Positions 33,757-44,611 of a stretch of 64,000 nucleotides of DNA are shown one piece after another. Origin of the DNA: Saprospiraceae bacterium (GTDB lineage Bacteria; Bacteroidota; Bacteroidia; Chitinophagales; Saprospiraceae); contig JADJWN010000008.1 of assembly GCA_016716335.1 (NCBI GenBank), positions 1-64,000 on the forward strand, read 5' to 3'. The first letter of the stretch is position 1. Every line of letters starts with the position of its first letter. Under the pieces are notes generated by a model, which was not told where the DNA came from, made no database searches, and saw only the letters and a list, made by a program, of their open reading frames with translations. The position numbers and the translations under genes were made by a program.

Positions 33757-34031
33757 TTGTATGACATTAAACTTAAACCTGAAAGCCAACTTTTTATCTT
33801 TTTTCGATAGTTTTGCATCTCCGGAAAAATTCGTAGTTCAATAGTTTATTCTCGATGTAACAGTATTTATAGCTAAAGCTTCAGAAAAAAATTCCTGCAG
33901 ATTTATGGCTTTCATTCAGCTAACTTTTTATATCAGATGCTTTTGATGAAAAAGGATTTGAATTGAAAGTAGTAAATGAAGTATTTGGGGTGGGGTGGCT
34001 GTTTTAAATTTTTGAGTAATAGGATTTGCCG

Positions 34032-36566
34032 TTATTGATTGCCACTGTTGATTCTAAAATCATCAGTTTTAAAAAACCATCGTTTAAGTAAATCTGCAGT
34101 AATGCCATACAGCATAGCAATCAGGATCATAATGCTCAGGTATAAAAACGGCAATGGTGCCAGTCCTAAGGTAGATGCCAGTGGTGAATAGGGCAGAATC
34201 AGGGTTGTCATCAAACCTATAATGCTAAAGATAAACAGAAATCTGGCAGGTTTACTTTTATAAAAAACCTTGTGGGTACGCACTATGAAAATAATGAATA
34301 ATTGAGTGGACATGGATTCTATAAACCAACCGGTTTGAAAGACCGAATCCTGAACCTTGAAGTAAAAAAATAAAATCAAAAATGTGAGTATATCAAAGAG
34401 AGAACTGTGAAAACCAAATATCATCATGAATCTTCTCAGTCTTTGTAAGCTCCAGTTTCCTGCATTCCTCAGTTGTTCTTCATCTACATTATCTGAAGCA
34501 ACTGATAAAAAAGGAAGGCTGGTGAGAAAATTCAATACCAGTATCTGCTTTGGTAGCATGGGTAAAAATGGTAATACCAAAGAGGCAAAGGACAGGCTGA
34601 ACATATTGCCAAACGTTGAGCCGGTATTGATGTAAATATATTTCATGGTGTTGGCAAAGGTTTTTCTGCCTTCTTTGATGCCATCAGCCAACACAGAAAG
34701 ATTTTGTTCCATCAGCACAAAATCGGCGGCATCCCGGGCTACATCAACGGCATTGTTTACAGAAATGCCCACATCAGCAGCATGAATAGCCGAAACATCA
34801 TTGATGCCATCTCCCATATAGGCTACTGTGTGGTACTTCTTTAGAGCCAGAATAATTCTTTCTTTTTGCTGAGGCTCCACCTCAGCGAAAATATGGGTCT
34901 TTTGTGCAACTACCGGTAAAGCCTCTGCACTGATATCATCCATATCAGGACCTGTAAGGATTTCGGGATTTACAATACCAAGGCTTCGGGCAATGGATTT
35001 GGCTATGTTTTCATTATCACCGGTAATGATTTTCAGACCGACATTTAAGCTTTTTAACTCATTTATTGTGGAAATAATATCGTGTTTGATCGGGTCATTT
35101 ACCAGCACAAATCCTGCAAAAATCAGGTCGCATTCATCCTCTTTGGTAATGGTTTCTCCTTTGATATACTTGTAGGCTACGGCGATGGCTCATTGACCTG
35201 CTTCACCAAAGGTTGCATACTTCTCCAGCAGTTTGGATTGAGATGGGCCTATATCTTCAATATGGTTTTCTGAAAGCTGTACTTGAGTGCAAATCTCCAG
35301 AATCTGTCTGAAGGCACCTTTCGTCACCAGAATATTTTCATCCCCTTTTCTAAAGGCTATGCTCAATCGCTTTCGATTAAAATCATAGGGCACTTCACCT
35401 GATTTTTCCACAGAATACCCGATGGAAATATCCAGAGATTTCAAGGCCTCATCTATAGGGTTGAGATATCCGGATTCGAGGGAGGCATTCAAAAAAGCCA
35501 GTTCTTTTACAAATTGACTTTCATTGCCCCGGGGATCTGTCACTTTGTTGATCTGGATTTTTCCCTCCGTAATGGTGCCAGTTTTATCGGTACAAAGCAG
35601 GTTTACTTCACCCAGATTTTCAATGGAATTGAGCTTCTTTACCAGTACCTTTTTTTCAAGCATACGCTTAGCACCGGCACTCATGGCTATCACAGTGATG
35701 GCCGGTAACAGCTCTGGTGCCATGCCCACCGCTAATGCCAGAGCAAATAAGGCCGATTCCAATATTCCTTTATGGTTGAGTATATTAACAATGAGTATGA
35801 AAATGGTAAGCAATACGGTTACCTTAAGCAGAAAAAAACCAAAATCCTTGATATCTTTTTCAAAGGAAGTTTCTACGCTGGCAGAAGATCTTTTTTTAAG
35901 ATTGCCTATTACTGTATCTTCTCCCGTATGAATCACGATGGCTTTGGCGTTACCACTTACGATGCTGGTGCCTTCCCATAAGGAATTATATCGTTTTGCC
36001 AGGGGGGTATTTTCTTCTAAATTTCCTGCTGATTTTGAAACCGGAAAGGACTCGCCAGTCAGGCTGGCTTCATTCACGTGCAATTCATTGGATTCGAGAA
36101 TCAAACAATCAGCGGGCAACATATCTCCTGCTTTCAGCAATATAATGTCTCCGGGCACTATTTGATTGGCAGGGAGCTCAATACCTTTGCCATCTCTGAT
36201 AACTTCTGCCTTAAGTACAAGCAACGACTGAAGTTTTTCAGCAACTTTGCCGGCGTTTCGTTCCTGAAAAAAACCTAATAAACCGGATAAGGAAATAATT
36301 CCTATAATGATGCTTGCATCTGTCGGGTCTCCCAGAAAGAGAGATATAACAGCCGCCACAATAAGCAAGATAATCAACGGGCTACTGAACTGTCTGAATA
36401 GTATCTGAATATCATCAATAAAGGGAAAATGCAGATTTGAAGTTTTACTCGTTGGGTTCAATTTTTTTTCGATGTCAGCACTTTTCAAACCCTCAGGTGT
36501 AGTATTCAATTTGCTCAACCAGTACTCCGGAGTATATAGCCAGAATTTTTTATCTTCAGTATTCAT
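34032..36566 (-). CDS. mgtA: P-type cation ATPase, magnesium-transporter type, interrupted by an in-frame TGA
   Basis: About 845 residues. Start ATG 36566 is preferred over an upstream TTG. It has a cation-ATPase N-domain, an actuator loop with LTGESFPV, the phosphorylation motif CTDKTGTITEGK, the hinge GDGINDVSAIHAADVGISV, and a C-terminal membrane bundle typical of MgtA/MgtB. A TGA at 35190-35192 follows GEAGQ and precedes AIAVAYKYI with no change of frame. The family has arginine here (G-x-R-x-L-x-V-A), so a CGA-to-TGA substitution is the simplest cause. It would drive Mg2+ uptake or another cation. It is last in the eleven-gene minus-strand block. Confidence 0.87.
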
Positions 36567-36599
36567 GATTACAGCTTTCGGGTGCAATATCAATTAAAC

Positions 36600-36902
36600 T
36601 TAAACTTTCATAAAATACAAAACTGTATATGTAATAATCCCCAAAATGCCAATCAAAGATATGATAAATATATAATCTGCAAACAATTCCAGCTTTTGTT
36701 CCTTTTGTATATTTTGAGTTCTGATTGAAAAGAATGACAACACTGAAGATATGGTTAAAAACAGTGCAACCACGGATGTGAATTCATCAATCAGGTGATT
36801 TTCAGTTTTATTGGAAATGTGTAATGATGTGATTACAAACAGACAAAATCCAAGCAGATTGGCTGAGGTACTTAAAATGTGTTGGGATGTTTTATTTGAC
36901 AT
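36600..36902 (-). CDS. Small three-helix membrane protein
   Basis: 100 residues with three predicted membrane helices (~13-30, ~40-57, ~75-97) separated by a basic loop. No named family recognised. It sits between the EamA half-transporter (48 nt upstream) and the P-type ATPase (33 nt to its ATG), so it shares their transcription unit. Confidence 0.55.
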   Translation of the reverse strand: MSNKTSQHILSTSANLLGFCLFVITSLHISNKTENHLIDEFTSVVALFLTISSVLSFFSIRTQNIQKEQKLELFADYIFIISLIGILGIITYTVLYFMKV

Positions 36903-36950
36903 CTGGTACTTGAATTGATTTTATACAATAGTAATTGATTAATACGGAAA

Positions 36951-37376
36951 TTATTTCCAAACCAAAATGAGCATACCGGTCAGGATAAATGCTGCACCTG
37001 CCAGTACCTTTGCAGAAAGAGGTTCTTTGAGCAATATAAATGAAAGTAATAATGTGACAATAATACTTGCTTTGTCTATGGAAGCTACATAGGCAACCTG
37101 TCCTTCCTTCATGGCACGATAATAAAATATCCATGATAAGGAAGTGGTGATGCCTGAAAAAGCAAGAAATAGAATATTTTTTGCGGAAGTCTGTTGCAGT
37201 TCAATAAAACTGTTTCTGAACAGGAAGGCATTGGCTGTAACAATTGAAAATACCACTGCGGTTCGAACTGCAAGCGCAGTATCACTATTCAAATCCTTCA
37301 TACCGAATTTGGCTATGACTGATGTAATTCCTGCAAATACCATCGAGATGATGGCATAAAAAATCCATCTTTCCAT
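36951..37376 (-). CDS. Half-size EamA transporter
   Basis: 141 residues with five membrane segments, equal to a single EamA repeat; such proteins are thought to dimerise. It contains FSGITTSLSWIFYYRAMKEG, the conserved loop after helix 3. The start overlaps the DUF1003 stop (TAATG), indicating translational coupling. The substrate is unknown. Confidence 0.8.
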   Translation of the reverse strand: MERWIFYAIISMVFAGITSVIAKFGMKDLNSDTALAVRTAVVFSIVTANAFLFRNSFIELQQTSAKNILFLAFSGITTSLSWIFYYRAMKEGQVAYVASIDKASIIVTLLLSFILLKEPLSAKVLAGAAFILTGMLILVWK

Positions 37377-37771
37377 TAGGTTTTATTTAAGTTATGCAAT
37401 AAAATATTTTTGATTTCCAGGAGCTCTTTTTTTAATTCAGCAATTTCTTTCTCTGCCTTCAGGTTAACCTGATAATCGTTTTCAGCTCTGATTTCTGCAT
37501 GTTTGCCTTGCAGGTTTTGGCCTATCATGATTAAAGGCATCAAGAAAATTTGTATCATATTCGAAATGAATAACCATAATACGAATGCTGGATAAGGATC
37601 AAAGCGTAAGTTGACCGGTGCAAACATATTCCAGCCGAGCCATCCTACGGTCCAAAAAAATATGATCATAAAGAAGCCCATGGTACCCACCTTGTTGGTT
37701 ATCCATATTGCAAACCGTTCTGACTGATTGAGCAGATTTCGGTAAATTTGATTACTGTTGCGTATTTCCAT
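37376..37771 (-). CDS. DUF1003 membrane protein
   Basis: 131 residues from ATG 37771. Two membrane helices around residues 30-50 and 63-85 flank the DUF1003 core WLGWNMFAP followed by RFDPYPAFVLWLFIS. The C-terminus is a charged coiled coil (AEKEIAELKKELLEIKNI). Function is unknown; DUF1003 genes often lie near Mg2+/cation transporters, as here. It overlaps the RND gene by 20 nt. Confidence 0.82.
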   Translation of the reverse strand: MEIRNSNQIYRNLLNQSERFAIWITNKVGTMGFFMIIFFWTVGWLGWNMFAPVNLRFDPYPAFVLWLFISNMIQIFLMPLIMIGQNLQGKHAEIRAENDYQVNLKAEKEIAELKKELLEIKNILLHNLNKT

Positions 37772-40700
37772 ATCTATCTGATGCTTTTTTGTACAAAAAT
37801 CGCAACAAACTCGGAAATACCAGCAATAACATCGGCAATCCTGCCACAAAGCCACCAATCACCGCAACGGCTAATGGCTGCTGCATTTGGGCACCTAAGC
37901 CAATGCCTAAAGCCAATGGCATTAAAGCTAAAATGGCTCCGATGGCTGTCATGAGTTTTGGGCGAATGCGGAGGGCTATGGCATAGTTCAATGCTTGGTC
38001 AAGGTTGTTTCCTGCTTGCTGATTTTGCCGGAATTGTGCTACGGTGAAAATGGCGTTTTCTGCCAGAATGCCCACAATCATAATGATTCCGGTATAGCTG
38101 CTTACATTCAATGGAATGTTGAATAAGTTCAAGAAAATAATGCTGCCGCAAATACCCATTACAGAAATGAACAACAGAATGAAAGAAAGCAACCATTCTT
38201 TGAATAAAAACATGAACACCCCAAACACAAAAAGCGATGCCATAATTAAAATCATCATCAGCTCTTTGAACGATTGTTGCTGCTCGGCATAAGCACCGCC
38301 ATATTCAATGTAATAGCCTTTGGGCAGGTTTAACTGAGTATTGAGTTGTTGCTTAATTTCAGCAATGGCACTGCCCAAATCCCGATTATCTAAACGGGCA
38401 GTCAGCACCACGCATGATTTTAAGTTTTCTCTTCGCTGCTCTGTTTCACCCGGAATTACTTTTACATCGCAGAAAAAAGTAAGTGGTCTTATAGTGCCAT
38501 CGGGCAGGAAGATGAGCTGGCGTTTTATTTTCTCCAAATCGTTTACTTTAAAATCAGCAAAACGCATGATTAACCTTCGCATTTGCTCCCCATCCTGAAC
38601 TTGCCCTACTTGTATGCCGGCGGTCATGGCTGCCTGTGCAGGCGATGGAACAGGCTGTGCTGCATTCATGCCCACCGTTACCCCTCCGGTGTAGGCTGCC
38701 AATTGTGTTTGAAAATCGAGCAATGAAATTTTGTATTGATTCAATAAATCCTGTTTGGGGATAAACACCAGCGAAGGGCCGGCAATCCGCAGGCCATTAT
38801 CAATATCAGCCACACCCTGAATGCTCCCCATAATTTTTTCGGCATCACGGGTAATGCTTTGCAGTTGCTCATAATCATCGCCAAAAAATTTCACTTCAAT
38901 GGGTTGTGGAGTGCTCATCAAATCGCCCAGTAAATCGGCTATTCGCTGCCCGAAACCAATGTGCAAAACAGGTTGTTGTGCTGAAATTTCTTTACGCAAA
39001 TCATCAATCACAACCACCGTTTTTTTCTGTCTAGATTTTTTAATTGAATGGAATAATCGCCAAAATTGGGAGGAACGGTGTTGAACGCCATTCGCATTCC
39101 GGTTCTTCGGCTGTAGGTTTCCACATCGGGATGAGCTACGATAATTTTTTCTACTTCACGCAACACCCTGTCTGTTTCAGTAATGGAAGTGCCGGGCGGC
39201 ATAAAGTAATCCAATACGATGGTGCCCTCATCTAAATCAGGTAAAAATCCGGTTTCTAATTTGCCAAAACTAAACCAGGCAGCAACGGCCAATACCCCAA
39301 CAAAACCCAATGCAAATGCAGGTTTTTTGAAAAACCAGGTAAGCCGGTTGAGTTTGCCAATGCTTTCTTCAGCCGATTTGTGATGCGATTTTTTAGGATG
39401 TTTGAAACCAATGATGATGTGCAAAACAGGTAATAACAACCATGTAACTAAAAATGAAGTAACCATCGTAAGCTGCATGGTGTCGGATAGCTCTTTGAAA
39501 AAACTACCCGCCAGGCCACTCATTAAACGAAATGGAAAGTGAATCACAATCGTTGCCATGGACGAACCAATCATGGCAGGAAATAATTCGTGAATGGCTG
39601 TTTTTACCGCAGTGAAACGGTCAATTTCCGGATGGTCTTCATGCTTGCGATAAATCTGCTCAATGATAACGATGGCATCATCTATAATTAATCCCACCGA
39701 AGCTGCAATAGCACCCAGCGACATGATGTTGATGCTGATGCCTACCAAATACAAAACCAAAATACTAAACGCCAATGTAACGGGAATGGTGAGCATGACC
39801 ACCAAACTTGCCCTCCACGAACGCAGGAAAATAATCATTACCACAATGGCTAAAAACAAGCCTTCGTAGATGGTCTTGATAACGCTGTGAATACTATCGC
39901 CTACAAATGCCGACTGATTATAGTAGGGCTTCAGCACCATGCCTTCGGGCAATTGCATCTGAATTTCTTCGGCTTTTTTCTCACACTCCTTAGCAAAATT
40001 TATCAGGTTAATACCGGGTTGTTTTACCAAATCAATCAGCACGGCATCATGACCGTTGGCGTTCACAATTACAAATTCAACCTGCTCTTTTAATTCAATT
40101 TTGGCAATGTCTTTCAGCCTAACCAATCGTACTCCATCATTTTTCACAATGATGTTTTCCAACTCATCTACATCCATTACACGGGTATCGGTGAGCGATA
40201 AATACAGGCGGTTATAGTCTTCTACCGAACCATTGGATAACACATAATTATTACTATTAAATACAGAGATAATAGCATTAGGTGTGATTCCCAATGTTGC
40301 CATTTTAGCTGCATCGGGCACTATTACAAACTCTTTGTTTTTTCCGCCACGCACCACCACATTCGAAACGCCATTTACCTGAGAAAACATGGGACGCACC
40401 ACCAAATTGGCTTTATCGCGTAAAGCCACCAAGCTGTGTTTTTTACTTTCCAGGGTAAAGCCATACACCGGAAAAGTGCTTTGGTTCATGGCTTCGACAG
40501 CAATGCTTACGCCTTGCGGCAAAAAGTTTTTGATTTCATTGATGCGGCTTTCTACCTGTGTTTTGGCATTGTACACATCGGTGCCCCAATCGAAAAAAAT
40601 ATCAATGACACAACTGCCGCGGCTGGTACTGCTTTTTACCACTTTTACACCACGTACCTTTTTTACGGCACTTTCCAAAGGTTTTGTTACGTTATCATCA

Positions 40701-40875
40701 TGCGGTCAATGGGTTGCTGACCCACATCGGCAATCAGTGTAATTCTTGGAAACAGTACCTCCGGAAACAGGTTGGTTTCCATTCGGGTATAAGAAAAAAT
40801 ACCCGCCATCAAAAGCAACAGGGCAATGAATAAGATTGGTTTTTTGAAGATTTGGTAAATATTATTTTTCATCAT
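37752..40875 (-). CDS. RND-family efflux pump inner-membrane subunit, two apparent frameshifts
   Basis: About 1,040 residues, the normal length for AcrB/CzcA-type pumps. Twelve membrane segments, two periplasmic loops, and in helix 4 the segment GLIIDDAIVIIEQIYR. Frame breaks: near 40687, where ITVTKP needs one more G after ACG, and near 39015, where an A7 run should be A8 (RKKTVVVIDD). Homology is continuous through both. It would assemble with the HlyD adaptor and TolC channel upstream to export drugs, metals or lipids. It starts within the PAP2 gene (14-nt overlap). Confidence 0.87.
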
Positions 40876-41470
40876 GACGTTGACTACGCTTTTTGTTTAT
40901 CCATTTGTTTAATTCATAGGTAAGATATGCAGAACCACTCCCTATAATTGCCCCGGCTAAAACATCACTGGGATAATGAACTCCTAAATGCATTCGCGAG
41001 TAACCTACTGCACCTGCCCAAATATAGGATGGTGCAATTACATACCACTTTGGAAACGCTATGCTCAATGATGTTGCCGTTGAGAAGGCTACGGATGTAT
41101 GTCCCGAAGGAAAAGAAGGGCTTTCAACAGATGCAGCTTTGTCAATAAACGGATATGTGACAAACGGTCTGTCCCTGTTGACTGAATATTTCAAGCCAGT
41201 AGAAATAATCGTAGCTGCCAGGAATGTTTCGCCAATGTAAATTCCTTCTCTTTTTAATATACTGTCTTTTTTTATCATTCCCACTGAAAAGATAATAAGT
41301 GGAGTGGCCATGCTTACGGGAGATGCAGAATTTGTAATAGTCCTGAATGTAGGATCAAGTGATTTATTTCTGTTCAGATTTAAGTCTTTCAATAAATTGA
41401 TGTCCACATTTTGCAAAAAGCAGTTTGTAGAAAAAAGGAGTAACATCAGAGAAATGCTTGTACTTTTCAT
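40862..41470 (-). CDS. PAP2-superfamily phosphatase
   Basis: 202 residues with signal or first helix, then all three PAP2 active-site motifs: K-x6-RP (KYSVNRDRPF), PSGH (SFPSGHTS) and SR-x5-H-x3-D (YSRMHLGVHYPSD). Members dephosphorylate phosphatidic acid, undecaprenyl pyrophosphate or lipid A. It overlaps HlyD by 4 nt upstream and RND by 14 nt downstream, so a lipid phosphatase is embedded within an efflux operon. Confidence 0.88.
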   Translation of the reverse strand: MKSTSISLMLLLFSTNCFLQNVDINLLKDLNLNRNKSLDPTFRTITNSASPVSMATPLIIFSVGMIKKDSILKREGIYIGETFLAATIISTGLKYSVNRDRPFVTYPFIDKAASVESPSFPSGHTSVAFSTATSLSIAFPKWYVIAPSYIWAGAVGYSRMHLGVHYPSDVLAGAIIGSGSAYLTYELNKWINKKRSQRHDEK

Positions 41471-42384
41471 TTAGTAATTGATATTAAAGCAGTATCGGAT
41501 AAACCATAATTTCCTTTACTTATAATTTTATCAGTAATATTAAATTTTGGCGATAAAATTTCTATTTTTTCTGAATTTTTATTGCCAATTGTCACCGGGA
41601 TCTTTATTGCAGTACTGTCGTTGATTAGTTGCATTACCCAAAACTCCTTCATCATTTCATCGCTTAACACACAGGATTTTGGCAGCATTTGTAAGTTGCT
41701 TTGACTGTTTTTACGTATGCTCACTTTTACCATCATATTTTCAGGCAGAAATAAATTTGTATTACACTTTGCCAGAATGGTTTGTGTTTGTGAGCTTATG
41801 TTCATGGCGGTGAGTGCTCTTGTAAAAGTGGCTGCGTGTTGCGTATTATCAGGTAATATGATGGTGCAGTGATTCCCTGTTTTGGCATATTGCGTAAATT
41901 CATAAGGTACATTAACCTGAAAAACCAGGTCGCTGCTTTCTGCGATGGTGCAGAGCTGCGCACCTTCCAATACATAATCTCCGGGCTGCTGCTTGTCTAA
42001 GGTAGAAATGATGCCCGCTGCCGGTGCCACAACCTTTATGATACCAAAATTTTTAAGTGTACTGTCAATTTTACTTACGTCATTTCCTAATGCCCTGCTT
42101 TCTTTGGATTGCAGGATATACAATACATCGCCTTTATTCACTTTGTCACCCAGACTTACACTTACTTCGGTAATAAATGCCGGAATAGGAGCCGTTACCA
42201 AATTTCTTTTGAGGTAAAACGAAGTGCCAAACAATGTGAGTTCATCACTGATTGAACCGTTGCTGATGGAAACCACTTCAACCGGTGTTTTGGGTGAAGT
42301 GCTTTGTTCTGTTTGTGTTTCTGTTTTGCTAGCACAAGATCCTAAAACCAATGCTATCGAAAAATATATGATTAACTGTTTCAT
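41467..42384 (-). CDS. Periplasmic adaptor (membrane fusion) lipoprotein of the RND pump
   Basis: 305 residues with lipobox signal (ALVLGSCAS; Cys ~17). Barrel-sandwich halves include KVNKGDVLYILQS and a short hairpin with APAAGIISTLDKQQPGDYV. This is the HlyD/CusB-type adaptor that bridges the RND protein and the outer-membrane channel. It is translationally coupled to PAP2. Confidence 0.85.
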   Translation of the reverse strand: MKQLIIYFSIALVLGSCASKTETQTEQSTSPKTPVEVVSISNGSISDELTLFGTSFYLKRNLVTAPIPAFITEVSVSLGDKVNKGDVLYILQSKESRALGNDVSKIDSTLKNFGIIKVVAPAAGIISTLDKQQPGDYVLEGAQLCTIAESSDLVFQVNVPYEFTQYAKTGNHCTIILPDNTQHAATFTRALTAMNISSQTQTILAKCNTNLFLPENMMVKVSIRKNSQSNLQMLPKSCVLSDEMMKEFWVMQLINDSTAIKIPVTIGNKNSEKIEILSPKFNITDKIISKGNYGLSDTALISITK

Positions 42385-42400
42385 TTCTCTTAGTTGTTAT

Positions 42401-43678
42401 TTACCAGTTCCAATAATTATATGCGTTTATAAGTACCTGCTGTTGTGAAAAAAGCAGGGTATAATCCCTTTGAAGTGTTGCCATATTTTTTAGAACCATT
42501 GTGTAATTGATGATGGATAATTGTCCTGATAATATTTCCTTTTTGTAACTATTGAGCAGTAAATCATATTCCTTTAGTTGCTGCTCGACAATAGAAATTC
42601 GATCGGTATAGGATTGCAGCTCGGTCAATATTTTTGACTTGCGTACCGTGTTTTGTTTAGTGAAAATGCTTTTGTAAAACGAAACGGATTTTTCCAGCAC
42701 TTCTGTTTTGCTTCGGTTGATGGCTTTTTGGTTGCCGTCAAAAAAATTGTAGGTAAAACTTAAACCTGCACTCAATCCAAAGCGGCTGGGGATGGTGGGT
42801 GCATAAACTGCATTTAATCCTGCATTGGCAAATACATTTAACTGTGGTTTGTATTTGAGTTCAAATATTTTTTGCTGTGCGACCAGGTTCAGACTGTCCA
42901 GACGATATTTTTCCAGAAACTTTGAGTCGGAAACATTGGCATTAAGGGTAAGATTGGGGTCTTGAAGTTGCACAACAGAGCTATCTTTAATACCACACAT
43001 GATGTTTAATTCCATTAAATCCCTTTGGTAATTTGCTTTAAAGGTTGTAAGCTGGGACTGAAAATTCTGGTATTCAATATTCAAAAGCGACAGGTCAGAT
43101 TGTTTGTAGATGCTGTTTTCTATGAGTTTTTTCAAAATCTCTCTTTGATCAGTCAGCAGCTTAACCATCTGTTCTGCAAAGCTGATTTGTTTACTATCCT
43201 GCAAACAGAGAATAAATTGGTCAGTTACCATTTTTTCAATGTCGTGCTCACTGAGTTTGACATTGTTTTCATTGATTTGGGAATTTACATCCAATTGCTC
43301 TGCGGCAACTTTATATCTCTCACCGTTAAATAGCGGTTGGGTAACATTCAGCATGGCCTGATATTGCCCGCCATTGGAATAGGCCAGATCATAACCCAAA
43401 TAATTATTGGCATTCTCAGCATTGGGTATAAAGCTTGTTTTATTATTATCCTTAGAAATAATCGGTGAGAACAAATAATTAGCTGTAACGCCAATTTGCG
43501 GTTTGGTGTAAAAAGCTTTCAGCCGATCTTTTTCCAAGAGGTTGGCCTTGCTTAGATTGATTTGGTCATTGATTAAGGGGCTGTTCTCCCTAGCTGCCCG
43601 GATATAATATTCCAGTGTTTGCTGTGCACACACCTCAAATGCAGTGAATATCAGAAAAACGAGAATTGATGGCTTCAT
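42401..43678 (-). CDS. TolC-family outer-membrane efflux channel
   Basis: 425 residues, signal peptide ending FEVCAQ, then two TolC/OEP repeats of long helices and short strands (AARENSPLINDQINLSKANLL-like N-terminal helix; repeat two near residue 240). It forms the outer-membrane tunnel for the downstream adaptor and RND pump, whose gene begins 16 nt later. A hairpin terminator or attenuator lies just upstream. Confidence 0.86.
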   Translation of the reverse strand: MKPSILVFLIFTAFEVCAQQTLEYYIRAARENSPLINDQINLSKANLLEKDRLKAFYTKPQIGVTANYLFSPIISKDNNKTSFIPNAENANNYLGYDLAYSNGGQYQAMLNVTQPLFNGERYKVAAEQLDVNSQINENNVKLSEHDIEKMVTDQFILCLQDSKQISFAEQMVKLLTDQREILKKLIENSIYKQSDLSLLNIEYQNFQSQLTTFKANYQRDLMELNIMCGIKDSSVVQLQDPNLTLNANVSDSKFLEKYRLDSLNLVAQQKIFELKYKPQLNVFANAGLNAVYAPTIPSRFGLSAGLSFTYNFFDGNQKAINRSKTEVLEKSVSFYKSIFTKQNTVRKSKILTELQSYTDRISIVEQQLKEYDLLLNSYKKEILSGQLSIINYTMVLKNMATLQRDYTLLFSQQQVLINAYNYWNW

Positions 43679-43689
43679 TGTGAATGCTT

Positions 43690-43721
43690 AAAAAGCCGTT
43701 GCAAAACTACCTGCAACGGCT
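43690..43721 (-). terminator. Rho-independent terminator/attenuator between the PepSY-like and tolC genes
   Basis: On the minus strand AGCCGTTGCA and TGCAACGGCT form a perfect 10-bp stem with an 8-nt loop, followed by a T5 run. It begins 9 nt after the PepSY-like stop and ends 12 nt before the tolC ATG, so the sensor genes and efflux genes are probably separated transcriptionally or by attenuation. Confidence 0.75.
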
Positions 43722-43729
43722 CGTTACAA

Positions 43730-44158
43730 TTAGTTTTTAATTTCTTTGATAAAACTTCCGTTACTGTCAAAAATCAAATCCATGCCTTTGATTTCAGCTT
43801 CGTAGCTTACTGTACCTTTGGCGTCTGTAATCCTGGCAGCTTCCTTAATTTTCTTTCCCTTGTAGTGATTAGCTACATATTCTCTTACAGATTCAGGGAG
43901 TTGGCTCACCTCAATTTCTACTTCGGTTTCAATCACATTTCCGTTGACATCAAAGAGTACAGAGTAATCAGTCTTGTTAAAATCAAAACTTGCCTCGTAG
44001 TTACTACCTTCCTTATCCCATTTTACCTCCTTAGCTGTAGGATAGGACTTTTGAAAAGCAGATTTTACAGATTGAGGAATGTCTTTGTCAGACAGCTTTT
44101 GTGCGATGGCGAAGCTTGTAATCAAGCCCGCAACCATCAGAAATACTAACTTTTTCAT
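43730..44158 (-). CDS. Exported PepSY-like (BLIP-fold) protein
   Basis: 142 residues with signal peptide (to about residue 20). Two PepSY-like repeats: VKSAFQKSYPTAKEVKWDKEG and VREYVANHYKGKKIKEAARI, each helix followed by strands (YEASFDFNKTDYSVLFD). The family is periplasmic, often adjacent to two-component systems in Bacteroidota; function unknown, possibly ligand sensing or protease inhibition. It is fourth in the block after the regulator, kinase and DUF202 genes. Confidence 0.8.
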   Translation of the reverse strand: MKKLVFLMVAGLITSFAIAQKLSDKDIPQSVKSAFQKSYPTAKEVKWDKEGSNYEASFDFNKTDYSVLFDVNGNVIETEVEIEVSQLPESVREYVANHYKGKKIKEAARITDAKGTVSYEAEIKGMDLIFDSNGSFIKEIKN

Positions 44159-44225
44159 TGCTTAACTTTTTGATTATTTTAAATTATATCGCAAAGTTGA
44201 GCCCCGATTTTGAAGAAATTTTGAA

Positions 44226-44603
44226 TTATTGCAAAAGTGTAAAAATTAAATACACGATTAAGGATAATGATACCAAAACTGTCATTATAGTTAATGCTGC
44301 AGGGAGAAAATGGTTTTCTGAAAAATTTCCGTTGGTAATCTGATTATTTACCTGCTTGTACCGAAAGTAGGCAAGTGGAATGATTATGGCTCCGATACTG
44401 AGAATAACCAAACCAATGAAGGATGAGTAACCTTTGTGAATGAAGGTAATATTATTGGTTTGCGTAATTAAACCTAACTGTCGGATAAACAGAGAAAACT
44501 TTGCTACAACAAAACCAAACGCCATGATGGCAATTCCTGTTCTTGTCCATGCCATAAAGGTTCGTTCATTTGCCAGATATTCCCTGGAATCTTTAATGTT
44601 CAT
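44226..44603 (-). CDS. DUF202 (YidH-like) membrane protein
   Basis: 125 residues with three membrane helices. The N-terminus carries the DUF202 signature LANERTFMAWTRTGIAIMAF. Function is unknown. It starts 8 nt after the histidine kinase stop, which places it in the same transcript. Confidence 0.85.
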   Translation of the reverse strand: MNIKDSREYLANERTFMAWTRTGIAIMAFGFVVAKFSLFIRQLGLITQTNNITFIHKGYSSFIGLVILSIGAIIIPLAYFRYKQVNNQITNGNFSENHFLPAALTIMTVLVSLSLIVYLIFTLLQ

Positions 44604-44611
44604 AAAATACT

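Noticed and set aside
9157..35192. UGA recoded as a sense codon (TGA inside oadA and mgtA)
   Set aside because: TGA clearly ends several intact genes here (for example lysC and the SET gene), and TAA and TAG also interrupt genes, so a genetic-code change does not fit.
44158..44343. Plus-strand 61-codon frame opposite the DUF202 gene
   Set aside because: It overlaps a well-supported membrane protein gene on the other strand and lacks family features.
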